Shown: piece after piece, positions 17,081-24,873 of the stretch | Layout of the letters: each line of letters opens with the position of its first letter | Position numbering within the stretch: position 1 is the first letter of the stretch | Source: JAAYCU01 sp964642815 | GTDB taxonomy: Bacteria; Planctomycetota; Phycisphaerae; UBA1845; PWPN01 | Length of the DNA stretch: 36,561 nt | Direction: 5' to 3' | NCBI GenBank assembly: GCA_964642815.1 | Contig: CAZXSA010000015.1 | Span: 1 to 36,561, forward strand | Notes under the pieces: generated by a model | Database searches by the model: none | The model's input: the letters and a program-made list of their open reading frames with translations, nothing else | What the model was told of the DNA's origin: nothing | Position numbers and translations under genes: made by a program

Positions 17081-17415
17081 GTTTAACCTCTTGATGACAT
17101 TCGACAGCGGCGCCCCCGGCTCAAACCGCCGATGCGGAGCCGCTCCGGCTCGCTTCGTTATAGCCGCCACCGCCGGCAACAATCGGAACCTTGATCCGTG
17201 AGAATGAATCTCCAAGGGGATTGTATCCGAAGGGTGACGATATGAAAACGTCAACTATCGTAGAGCCGTATCTCCGGAATATCCGACGGCGACGGATAAA
17301 GGCTCGCTCGCCGGGCCGGTTTGTCCGGCGAAGAAAAATGCCGTAGAATCCCCGCGGTTTGGCGATGTTCGTCGTCAAGGAAACACCCCCCCGCCGTGGT
17401 TGGGAGGATACACGC
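17081..17415. other. divergent intergenic region with three inverted repeats
   Basis: 335 bp between the UroD-like gene and the SDR gene. It contains GAGCCG-ctc-CGGCTC (17137-17151), TATCCG-N7-CGGATA (17280-17298) and TCGCCGG-N10-CCGGCGA (17308-17331). No clear -35/-10 boxes were recognised and no gene is apparent. Confidence 0.5.
17280..17331. promoter_or_regulatory. two adjacent inverted repeats before the SDR gene
   Basis: TATCCG-acggcga-CGGATA is followed after nine bases by TCGCCGG-gccggtttgt-CCGGCGA. They end 85 bp before the SDR start. They could be operators for the divergent UroD-like and SDR/Gfo units, or leader hairpins of the SDR transcript. No poly-T follows either, so they are not intrinsic terminators on the plus strand. 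Confidence 0.3.
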
Positions 17416-18225
17416 ATGGCAGAGACGATCATGAACATGTTCCGACTGAACGGGAAAGTGGCCGTGGTCACCGGAGGGGCCCGGCATCTGGGTTACGATA
17501 TCGCGGATGTCCTTGCGGAAGCCGGCGCTGACGTGGTTATCACCTCACGCAAACAAGAGAGCGCGGACAAAGCCGCCGAGAAGCTGCGTGCCGAACGGGG
17601 GGTCGATGTATTGCCCCTTCAACTCGATATTCGCGATTACCAGCAGGTTTGCGAGGTGGGCCGCATCGCCGGCGAGTGGAAAGGGCACGTGGACATTCTG
17701 GTGAACAACGCGGGAGGAGGCTCGGGGCTGTCGCCCGCGCACCTTTTCGAGCGCAGCGCCGAGGACATGGCCGATCTGATCACGACGAATCTGACCGGCT
17801 GCCTGTATTGCTGTCAGGTGTTCAGCCGGATGATGGCCAAACAGGGCCATGGGAAAATCATCAACATCGCTTCCATCGCCGCCCTGATGGGCCGGGACCG
17901 GCGGATGTACCAACGTTACGGTATGAAGGGCCAGCCGATCGATTACGCGGCCTCCAAGGCCGGAGTGATCGGCATGACCCATGACTTGGCCGGCCTGCTC
18001 TCACCGATGGGGATCAACGTGAACGCCATTTCCCCCGGGGCCTTCGGCCCACGCGAGCTGCCCAAGGGCTTTTGTGTGGAATGGGCCGACCGCACGCCTC
18101 TGGGCCGCATGGGGCGTGACGGCGTCGACCTGAAGGGAGCGGCCCTGTTTCTGGCCTCGGCGGCCTCGGACTATGTGACCGGTCACAATCTCATCGTGGA
18201 CGGAGGTTTTCATCTATGGCACTGA
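17416..18225 (+). CDS. short-chain dehydrogenase/reductase (classical SDR)
   Basis: A 269-residue NAD(P)-dependent oxidoreductase. The start at ATG 17416 follows GGGAGGA by seven bases. Hallmarks: cofactor loop VTGGARHLG (18-26), NNAGG (97-101), the catalytic Ser in INIASIAAL (149-157) and YAASK (177-181) with Tyr177 and Lys181, then NAISPGAFG. The C-terminus YVTGHNLIVDGGFHLW is the usual end of classical SDRs of the gluconate 5-dehydrogenase/FabG-like type. An insertion between the Ser and Tyr (MGRDRRMYQRYGMKGQPID) is somewhat longer than usual and could shape the substrate pocket. Its last ten bases overlap the start of the Gfo/Idh/MocA gene, so the two are almost certainly co-translated and may act on the same sugar or polyol. 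Confidence 0.93.
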   Translation: MAETIMNMFRLNGKVAVVTGGARHLGYDIADVLAEAGADVVITSRKQESADKAAEKLRAERGVDVLPLQLDIRDYQQVCEVGRIAGEWKGHVDILVNNAGGGSGLSPAHLFERSAEDMADLITTNLTGCLYCCQVFSRMMAKQGHGKIINIASIAALMGRDRRMYQRYGMKGQPIDYAASKAGVIGMTHDLAGLLSPMGINVNAISPGAFGPRELPKGFCVEWADRTPLGRMGRDGVDLKGAALFLASAASDYVTGHNLIVDGGFHLWH

Positions 18226-19199
18226 GACGTGTCGCCATCATCGGCTGCGGCTCGATCGGTCGCCGGCACGCCCGGCTTATGACTCGCCGCAAGGATCTGG
18301 AGGTCGAGCTTTGTGAACCCAATCCGGAAATACTTGCCCTGGCCCTCAAGGAAGTAGGTCAAGTCCGTATCCATGACACTTTCGAGGATGTCTTGGCCAG
18401 TCGCCCCGAGATGATCGTTATCGCGACCCCGCACCATCTCCATGCCGACCAGACGATTCAGGCGCTCTCCTCGGGTGCGCACGTTCTTTGCGAAAAGCCC
18501 ATGAGCGATAATCTGAACGATGCCCAACGCATGTTCGCCGCGGCCGAGAAAAGCGACCGTGTCCTGACCTTTGGTTTTCAACTTCATTTCCAGCCGGGTT
18601 TGCAGCGCATCAAGCGGCTTATCGATTCGGGTGAGTTGGGTACGCTTCTCCACGTGCATTGTCGCGTCGGCTCGTATATTACCCTCGTCAATTCAAAGTC
18701 GCGTTACCAGGCTCACTTGGAGGGCGCCTTGCTCTGGGATTACGTGCATCAATCCGATGCCCTGTATTGGTGGCTGAGGCGGAAACCGCGCGGGTTGTAC
18801 ATGGCCGCCGGGCAAGGTGGAGCATTGAGCCTGCAATCGAATCCCAATTTCCTGACCCTTACCCTGGATTACGATGAACCCCTTGTAGCCACCATCCACC
18901 TCAATTACGTCCAGATGCCGGAGCGACACGTTTACGAGGTGGTCGGGGACAAGGCCTGGGCGACATTCGATCTCAATACCGCTCGGCTCCGTATCGGCCG
19001 GCGCGAGGAGCAGACGGAAACCGAGGAAATATTCTCGACCGAACGGGATCCTTGGTATGTGGCCGAACACCAGGCTTTTTTAGATGCCGTCGACCGCAAG
19101 CGCTCGCCGGAAAGTCCGGCCGCGGACGCCATTCTTTCCATGCAAATAACTCAAGCGGGCCTGGCCTCCTGGAAAAGTCGCCAACGCATCGAGCTGTGA
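18216..19199 (+). CDS. Gfo/Idh/MocA-family oxidoreductase
   Basis: A 327-residue NAD(P)-dependent sugar or inositol dehydrogenase-like protein. The N-terminal Rossmann fold has IIGCGSIGRRHAR (8-20); the EKP motif LCEKPMSDN is at 91-99, with the Lys that acts near the cofactor nicotinamide. The family's second-domain motif DYVHQSDALYWWL carries the conserved Asp/His region (DxxxH-like). The start overlaps the SDR gene by ten bases, with GGAGG nine bases before the ATG and inside the SDR coding end. No signal peptide, so cytoplasmic, unlike the Tat-exported Gfo proteins common in planctomycetes. Substrate not deducible; the neighbouring SDR suggests a two-step sugar oxidation or epimerisation. 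Confidence 0.92.
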   Translation: MALRRVAIIGCGSIGRRHARLMTRRKDLEVELCEPNPEILALALKEVGQVRIHDTFEDVLASRPEMIVIATPHHLHADQTIQALSSGAHVLCEKPMSDNLNDAQRMFAAAEKSDRVLTFGFQLHFQPGLQRIKRLIDSGELGTLLHVHCRVGSYITLVNSKSRYQAHLEGALLWDYVHQSDALYWWLRRKPRGLYMAAGQGGALSLQSNPNFLTLTLDYDEPLVATIHLNYVQMPERHVYEVVGDKAWATFDLNTARLRIGRREEQTETEEIFSTERDPWYVAEHQAFLDAVDRKRSPESPAADAILSMQITQAGLASWKSRQRIEL

Positions 19200-19538
19200 A
19201 CAGACGTTTCGATACAGGAATCTCGACACGGTTCCATCCGCCCCGTCGCGCTTCGACCAACCTTAACGAAACAGCGCCCACCCCAATGGGGTACAGATAC
19301 CCTTGCGGTCGTGCGTGGACATACCCAATATCTTGCCCATGAACGACCGCCCGTTCCGCGCCTTTCCTTTTTCCGGACCACCTTTTGTGTTCTTATGGAA
19401 TGGGCCATGCGTTATGGCCGTCGGAGATATGATATGGAGCGTTTTTCATGCCAACATCCTACTCTCAACTCACTTCCCTCTATTTTCTCCGGCCAGGCCG
19501 ATCGGCCATTGTGCCACCACGCTTTTACAAAAATTCCC

Positions 19539-19564
19539 CTCCGTGTCTCCGCGAACTTCGTGGT
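19539..19564. repeat. degenerate CTCCGTG-type repeat element
   Basis: Three imperfect copies of an octamer follow each other: CTCCGTGT, CTCCGCGA and, after one A, CTTCGTGG, flanked by A-rich sequence. Read on the minus strand this is an ACCACGAAG...CGGAGACACGGAG type sequence, which I recall as a recurrent intergenic repeat in several environmental phyla. Only one copy is seen in this window. Confidence 0.4.
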
Positions 19565-19611
19565 AAAAAACGTAAAAGCGCCAAACGAAGCCAAACTCCC
19601 ACAAAAAACGC

Positions 19612-19617
19612 TATAAT
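19612..19617 (+). promoter_or_regulatory. TATAAT -10-like element
   Basis: A perfect TATAAT 24 bp upstream of a strongly initiated short ORF. No TTGACA-like -35 is present at 16-18 bp, so promoter strength is uncertain. Confidence 0.35.
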
Positions 19618-19641
19618 GCATTGTCATGAAAGGAGATATAA

Positions 19642-19761
19642 ATGATAGTGAGCACTAACTTATCGGCGTTCAAGCCGATGTATGAACCCCGGCGCCTCAA
19701 ACGGATCGCGTCGCCCGTTTCCCGAATCGAATCTGATGGGCACAAGGCCGATCACCGATAA
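19642..19761 (+). CDS. possible small protein, 39 residues
   Basis: ATG 19642 is preceded by AAGGAGAT with a spacing of about six bases, the strongest ribosome site in the window, and by TATAAT 24 bp upstream. The 39-codon frame starts MIVSTNLSAFKPMYEPRR and is basic (several Arg/Lys). Bases 19662-19679 form a hairpin ATCGGC-gttcaa-GCCGAT inside it. It ends 99 bp before the TPR/HEAT gene, so it could be a leader peptide or a small basic protein. No family recognised. Confidence 0.3.
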   Translation: MIVSTNLSAFKPMYEPRRLKRIASPVSRIESDGHKADHR

Positions 19762-19860
19762 AACGATCATCCATGCCTTTCGATTGTGCCGGAATAAACC
19801 TGTACAATTGGCCGCGCGGGCGGAAGGGTTGGGATCGTTCGGCGAATTGAGGACGACGGT

Positions 19861-22191
19861 ATGAGATGTTGTACGCGGGTCGCTTTGTTACTGTTTATGT
19901 TGGCTCTGACCACCCCGGTGGAAGCTCAGGAATTATCCACCGGTAAATGGCTGGTCGATCTGGGACGGGACTACCCGCTTTCCGTGCAGGCCGGCCTGTC
20001 CGAGACCGACGGGCAAATCGCCCTGCTGTTCATGCAGGCCGCCCGGCGGGTCGAGCCGGAACTGGCCGAGGCCTGTCACTGGTCGTACGATCTGCTACTT
20101 GCTCTGGGCCGCGAGACCGAGGCGTTGGAAAACCTGGGCCGTTACGTTGTATTACAACCCGACGATCTTTCCGCGTATCTCGACTGGATCGATCTGAACT
20201 TGCGGAACCTGCAGACCGCCGAGCAGCGGGCCGAATTCTGCCGCGAGCATCTGGACCGAAAGGAGCAGCCAGCGGAGGTGCTCAGCCATCTGCACCGGCG
20301 TCTAGCCGAGCTGTATTTCAATCGCGGCGATCTTGGACCGGCCGAGCAAGAGGCGGCCGCCGCCGTGGAAGCTTATCCCTGCAACATTTCGGCCGTGACC
20401 CTGCTTGAGCAATCGCGGGCTAACCGGGAGGACGGGCCGGCCACCCATGTTCAATATCTATCGCAAGTACTGGCCTGCAACCCGGCCGACCTCGACAGTG
20501 CGCGGCAACTGGCTGACTTGCTGTCTTGGGAAGGCTTGCCTGAGGAAGCCGACCGCTGGTATCGGCACGCCGTCAACCTGCATGAGCGGATGCCCCCCTA
20601 TCAGGCCCCTCCGGAATTGCAGCTCGCCCGGGCGTCGGCCCTCCTCGACGCCGACCGAATCGAACCGGCCGAGCAAATACTGCGTCAAATCAACGAGAGC
20701 CATCCCGACCGAGTCGACGGGCAACTGCTTAACGCCCGCCTGGCGGAAAAACGCGGGGATCCCGCGACGGCTCGACGGTGTATCGAGACCGCGTCCGAAA
20801 AGGTGCAATTCATGTTGGCCAACGCGGGGCCGAGTTCGCCGCTGGAGCCCGGTCTGGTGGCGGAAATGGCCTGGTTTTTCGCCCATCATGATCCTCAGCC
20901 GGCCAAGGCGGAGAGTCTGGCCCGGTCCGCCTTGGCGGACCAACCGGATTCACCGGTCGCCCGGCGAGCCTTGGGCAGCGCGCTGCGGCAAACAGGCCGT
21001 GACGAAGAGGCCATCAAGACCCTCGAACCGCTGGCCAAAACCGACCTATGGGCGGCCCTTGAGCTGGCCCGGGCCTTGGAAAATAATTCTCGCTCCGACG
21101 AGGCCCGGGCCCTCCTTCGGCGGGCGACCACCCAACCGGCCAACGGTGAGCAGCGGGCGGCCCTGGCCGAAGCGACCGGCGGGCCGGCCTCGGCCTCCGC
21201 CCCCACCAGCCGACCGGAAACCGCCGACATCCGGGCCGTCCTCGAGCGTTTCAACGCGGCCGTGCTGGAGTATCCTCTTGATACTTCTAAATACTTGTTC
21301 GTGACCGTCCGCCCCGCCGAGTCGGAGTTTCTTCCGGGCCGGCCGTGGTGGTGCGATTTCGAGATCAGGAACAACGGGCCGTTCGCCATCACCCTCGGAC
21401 CCGGACTGATGACCGACGCTGAACTGCTCTGCACCATCGAGACCACCGGCGACCGCCGGCGATCCTCCGGAGCGACGTTGCGTATTTCGCTCAACCGAAA
21501 GACGCGGCTGGCCCCGGGCGAGACCATTTCCCAGCGTCAGACCCTCGATATCGGAACGATTCGCGCGGGGATGATCGGCACGCCGCAGATGGACCATCAG
21601 GTCAGCGTGTCGGCGATCCTGGCCCCGGTGCTGACCGGCTATGAACAAGGTCAACCCGTATGGAAGGCGGGACTCGGCGGGCTCGATATCGGCCCGATCC
21701 GCTTCCGCCGCCGGGCGTTGGGGGTTAACCGGCAAACGCTGGATAAAATCATCGGCGTCGCCCGAAGCGGCACGGCTCCGGATCGAATCCGGGCGGCGGA
21801 ATTGCTGGCCATGCTCCTGGCCGAGCAACAACATCTGGCTGCCGGCCGGTTGAACTACAATGCCACCCGGCTGGATGTCGGTAACCTGCAAAGCGCGGTT
21901 CTCGACCGGCTGAGCGATCCGGACTGGTCGGTCCGGGCTCGCGTGGCCGAATCGCTGCGCTGGTTCGTGCTCGATTCCACCGGTACGCAAAAGGCCATGG
22001 GGCTTTTGAACGACGAGCATTGGTTGGTTCGCGGTTTGGCTCTGCGGATGCTCACCGATCACTACGCGGACAAATTCGCCCCGGTCCTGCAACGTCAAGC
22101 GGAAAGCGACCCCGACCCTTGGGTCCGTCAGTTGGCCGCCGCTCTGCGCAAGCGAACCCTGAACAAAACGGCCGCGACCCAACCGGAATAA
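19861..22191 (+). CDS. exported TPR / beta-domain / HEAT-repeat protein
   Basis: A 776-residue protein with signal peptide (about 1-22, LLLFMLALTTPVEA). Residues ~45-440 are helical with a TPR rhythm (for example ALLDADRIEPAEQILRQI and ARSALADQPDSPVARRALG). A beta-rich, probably Ig-like domain spans about 461-625 (FLPGRPWWCDFEIRNNGPF). The end (about 627-765) is made of HEAT-type repeats (LSDPDWSVRARVAESLRWF, LNDEHWLVRGLALRML, ESDPDPWVRQLAAALR). GAGGA seven bases before the ATG supports the start. TPR proteins named PrsT occur in XrtA exopolysaccharide loci; this one converges on the glycosyltransferase genes (22-bp gap) and could be its counterpart, but the three-part architecture differs and the link is inferred from position. 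Confidence 0.75.
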   Translation: MRCCTRVALLLFMLALTTPVEAQELSTGKWLVDLGRDYPLSVQAGLSETDGQIALLFMQAARRVEPELAEACHWSYDLLLALGRETEALENLGRYVVLQPDDLSAYLDWIDLNLRNLQTAEQRAEFCREHLDRKEQPAEVLSHLHRRLAELYFNRGDLGPAEQEAAAAVEAYPCNISAVTLLEQSRANREDGPATHVQYLSQVLACNPADLDSARQLADLLSWEGLPEEADRWYRHAVNLHERMPPYQAPPELQLARASALLDADRIEPAEQILRQINESHPDRVDGQLLNARLAEKRGDPATARRCIETASEKVQFMLANAGPSSPLEPGLVAEMAWFFAHHDPQPAKAESLARSALADQPDSPVARRALGSALRQTGRDEEAIKTLEPLAKTDLWAALELARALENNSRSDEARALLRRATTQPANGEQRAALAEATGGPASASAPTSRPETADIRAVLERFNAAVLEYPLDTSKYLFVTVRPAESEFLPGRPWWCDFEIRNNGPFAITLGPGLMTDAELLCTIETTGDRRRSSGATLRISLNRKTRLAPGETISQRQTLDIGTIRAGMIGTPQMDHQVSVSAILAPVLTGYEQGQPVWKAGLGGLDIGPIRFRRRALGVNRQTLDKIIGVARSGTAPDRIRAAELLAMLLAEQQHLAAGRLNYNATRLDVGNLQSAVLDRLSDPDWSVRARVAESLRWFVLDSTGTQKAMGLLNDEHWLVRGLALRMLTDHYADKFAPVLQRQAESDPDPWVRQLAAALRKRTLNKTAATQPE

Positions 22192-22213
22192 GGCACGCAC
22201 AACCACGAACGGT

Positions 22214-23428
22214 TTACGCGGAGCGCATCTCCATGCGCGAGACGGCGGGCAAGGCGGCGCCAACCTTGACCGTTCGGCGGTTTTGCATGGTGGAGTTAAC
22301 CAGCTCGGTAATCTGCTCCAGCCGGGCGGTCCAGGACTCGGCCAACATGAGTTGGCTGCGCTTCCACCGGGCGGCGTGGGAGTTATCGTCCCAGGCTTGC
22401 CGGCAACCGCGGACCGCGGACTCCACGTCGTCGGCCAGCCAGATCATGCCCGGGTTCGACTTGATCACCGGTAGCGGAGAACTGACCACCGGCACGCCGG
22501 CGGCGAGGTATTCGTAGAGCTTGATAGGGTTGGCGTAATAAGTAAGCGGAACATTGCGGAACGGGATCAGGCCTACGTCGAAATAACGCAAATAAGCGGG
22601 CAACTCGTCGTGGGGCTTGTTGCCCAGCCAGTGAATATTGGGCAGACCGGCACACGGGCCGCGTGAGGTTTTCTCCGGTCCGATCATCACCACGGAGGCT
22701 TCCGGAATACGCCGGGCCAGACCAGCCACCATGTCAAGATCGACCCACTCGCCGATCACTCCGACGAAGCCGAGGATCGGCCGGGCCAAACCGCGCAAAT
22801 CCGCCGGCATGGGCAGCGACTCGCTCACCGCCCGCGACAATCGAGCATGATCCACGCCGTGTTGTACCAGATGCACGCGCGGGTGCCACTGGCGTCGGGT
22901 CTCGTACAGGGTCGGCGAGGTGGTGACGACCAGATCGCATTGGTCCATCAATTCGCGTTCGCATCGTTCGATCAATCCGCGATCATAACCCGGAAACTCT
23001 CCAAACGCGTCGACGCAATAGTACAACACCAATTCCTCGTCGAATCCTCCGACCAACTCGCCGATATCCGGGGCGAAACTCCACAACTGGACGGGACGCG
23101 GGGGCAGACGTTTAAGGACTTTACGAATCGCCCGGCGTACACTCGCGGCGTTCAGCTTTCGCACCAGCGGCGATCCGGGCAGCGGAATCTGCGGCGGGGT
23201 CAGGACGGTCAACGACTCGGCCGCCCGACGCGGACCCTGCCCGATCTGGCCGATCTTCGAGACGATCGAACGCAAATCGCCCAGACTCAAATGCGGCGTC
23301 CGCGAGGCATGCCAGTTGACCCAAAGCACGTGATTGCGTTCGGCCAACTTGCGCATGACATGATGCTTACTGGTTGGATGATAGTCCCATCCGCTGGCAA
23401 AACAGATAATGGTTCGATCCGCGATCAC
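22214..23428 (-). CDS. GT4-type glycosyltransferase (exopolysaccharide)
   Basis: A 404-residue group-1 glycosyltransferase, cytoplasmic, adding a sugar during polysaccharide repeat-unit synthesis. N-terminal acceptor domain has IICFASGWDYHPTSKHH and LYYCVDAFGEFPGYD; the nucleotide-sugar domain has ILGFVGVIGEWVDLDMV, NIHWLGNKPHDELPAYLR and the EX7E-like region IKLYEYLAAGVPVVSS. The start is taken as GTG 23428: GGGAGG lies six bases upstream, and the codon forms a GTGA overlap with the stop of the upstream sugar transferase gene. A GTG six bases earlier abuts the ribosome site and is less likely. Sugar specificity unknown. Last gene of the exopolysaccharide operon in this orientation. Confidence 0.87.
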   Translation of the reverse strand: MIADRTIICFASGWDYHPTSKHHVMRKLAERNHVLWVNWHASRTPHLSLGDLRSIVSKIGQIGQGPRRAAESLTVLTPPQIPLPGSPLVRKLNAASVRRAIRKVLKRLPPRPVQLWSFAPDIGELVGGFDEELVLYYCVDAFGEFPGYDRGLIERCERELMDQCDLVVTTSPTLYETRRQWHPRVHLVQHGVDHARLSRAVSESLPMPADLRGLARPILGFVGVIGEWVDLDMVAGLARRIPEASVVMIGPEKTSRGPCAGLPNIHWLGNKPHDELPAYLRYFDVGLIPFRNVPLTYYANPIKLYEYLAAGVPVVSSPLPVIKSNPGMIWLADDVESAVRGCRQAWDDNSHAARWKRSQLMLAESWTARLEQITELVNSTMQNRRTVKVGAALPAVSRMEMRSA

Positions 23429-24762
23429 AAACACCCTCCCATCGCAACGCTTTCGCGATCCGCGGCGCGATCCTCGCGCTCCGTCGGATCGTAAGGATCG
23501 GAGTCCTCGGCCGATTCGATGGCGGCCGCGGACGCTGCCTTCGTTTCCTCATACCCCAACAATTGTTCCATCAAACGCAGGCCCGGCCCCGGCTGAAACC
23601 GTCGGGCGACCCATTCGGCGCCACTACGGCCCACGGCCTCGGCCCATGACCTGTCGTTTAACAAGCTCAACACGGCGCGGGCAAATTCGGCCTCGGACGA
23701 GGCGACCAGGTAATCCTCGCCGTTCCGCCCGTCGATCCCCTCGGCCACGCAGGGCGTCACCACGCAAGGCACGCCCTGGGCCATGGCGGTCAACACCTTG
23801 ATCTGTACGCCGCGGGCCAGACGCAGCGGAGCTATGTTCACCCGCATGCGATGCAGGTAGGGCTCCACCGCGGGGACTGTCCCGGTCACCCGGACGGCCC
23901 GTCCATCGTCGAGACGACGAATGGTTCGGCTGGGCGAGCGCCCGACAATCCACCACTGGGCGTCCGACCGCCGTCCTTGAACCAGCGGCCAGATCTTCTG
24001 GTAAAACCAGCAAGCCGCGTCAATGTTGGGGCCATAATCCATGGCCCCGAGGAACCCCACGATCGGGTCTTCGGGTAATGTCCATTCCCTTTCGCCCGCC
24101 AGGTGAGGTTGAAATTCAAATTCCGGAAGAGTAACACCCTCGAGAATATGCGTGCGGCGGCGCAGACTGTCGTCGGGCAGCAACGCCGCCTCGCGTTGGT
24201 TGATGAGCACGGTGGCGTCGAAGGCGTGGATCCATTCACGTTCGCGGTCGGCCAGACGGCGGGCCTCGGTCGCATAGAGCCAGCGTCCGGGCCAGCGGCT
24301 GGCCTCGGCGGATTCGGCCCATTTACGACTGTCCAGATCATCCATATCCAAGACATGCCGATCGGCCGGCACGCGTAAGGCCAGAGGGGCCATGCCGGAG
24401 GAAAAAGCCAACACCGCATCGAAACGAATTTCCCGGGCCCATTCCATCACCCGGGCCTGCAGACGACGACTGGCAAAGTAACCTTCGGTGGCGGTGCGTC
24501 CACAAGCCAAATGGGCCAACGCTCGACCGGCGGCGGATACTCCGCGGAGCGGGACAGCCTCGACCGCCCGACAGGTACGGCCTAACTCGCGCAGCGATCG
24601 GCGAACGGTCGCGCCGTGCGGACCATATGGAAGCGTATCAAGAAAACCGGCGCACCAGACCTCATGCCGCCGGGCCAGATACCGCAGCAGGGTGTCAACC
24701 CGCAGCTTGGCCCCGCGATCCGGCGGACAGGGTAAACGATGTGCCAGAAATAACAGTCTCAT
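23425..24762 (-). CDS. TIGR03087-type exosortase-associated sugar transferase
   Basis: A 445-residue glycosyltransferase of the type linked to XrtA/PEP-CTERM exopolysaccharide loci (called Stp1 there). Diagnostic stretches: N-terminus MRLLFLAHRLPCPPDRGAK, VLAFSSGMAPLAL, VLDMDDLDSRKWAESAE, VGFLGAMDYGPNIDAACWF and NIAPLRLARGVQIKVLTAMA. The ATG at 24762 gives the canonical N-terminus; a GTG four codons earlier (24774) is the alternative, and neither has a strong ribosome site. The C-terminus carries a ~35-residue Ala/Glu/Asp-rich tail not usual in the family. GTGA overlap with the next gene shows coupling. Role: sugar transfer during repeat-unit assembly; donor and acceptor unknown. Confidence 0.88.
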   Translation of the reverse strand: MRLLFLAHRLPCPPDRGAKLRVDTLLRYLARRHEVWCAGFLDTLPYGPHGATVRRSLRELGRTCRAVEAVPLRGVSAAGRALAHLACGRTATEGYFASRRLQARVMEWAREIRFDAVLAFSSGMAPLALRVPADRHVLDMDDLDSRKWAESAEASRWPGRWLYATEARRLADREREWIHAFDATVLINQREAALLPDDSLRRRTHILEGVTLPEFEFQPHLAGEREWTLPEDPIVGFLGAMDYGPNIDAACWFYQKIWPLVQGRRSDAQWWIVGRSPSRTIRRLDDGRAVRVTGTVPAVEPYLHRMRVNIAPLRLARGVQIKVLTAMAQGVPCVVTPCVAEGIDGRNGEDYLVASSEAEFARAVLSLLNDRSWAEAVGRSGAEWVARRFQPGPGLRLMEQLLGYEETKAASAAAIESAEDSDPYDPTEREDRAADRESVAMGGCL

Positions 24763-24873
24763 GATCCGTTTCACGTACTCTTCATCTTCCTGACCAATCC
24801 ATCACCGACCCACGGTTATAGTGCGCTCTCCATACCAGTTACGGCCGCGCAAGCCGCCCCTCCATGCGCCGGG

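Larger units (their letters stand above)
19200..19641. other. long intergenic region
   Basis: About 440 bp without a recognisable gene. It contains two mutually exclusive small hairpins sharing GGGGTA (ACCCC-aat-GGGGT at 19280-19292, GGGTA-caga-TACCC at 19289-19302), a 12-bp palindrome GGCCGATCGGCC (19496-19507), a degenerate CTCCGTG-type repeat (19539-19564) and a TATAAT hexamer (19612-19617). The 19400-19640 part is less GC-rich than the genes. Confidence 0.5.

Noticed and set aside
21046..22263. A 405-codon minus-strand frame opposite the TPR/HEAT gene, and similar long antisense frames at 2937-3983 and 5836-7059.
   Set aside because: They are GC-rich shadow frames with Arg/Pro/Gly-heavy products and no recognisable domains; the opposite strands encode clear proteins.
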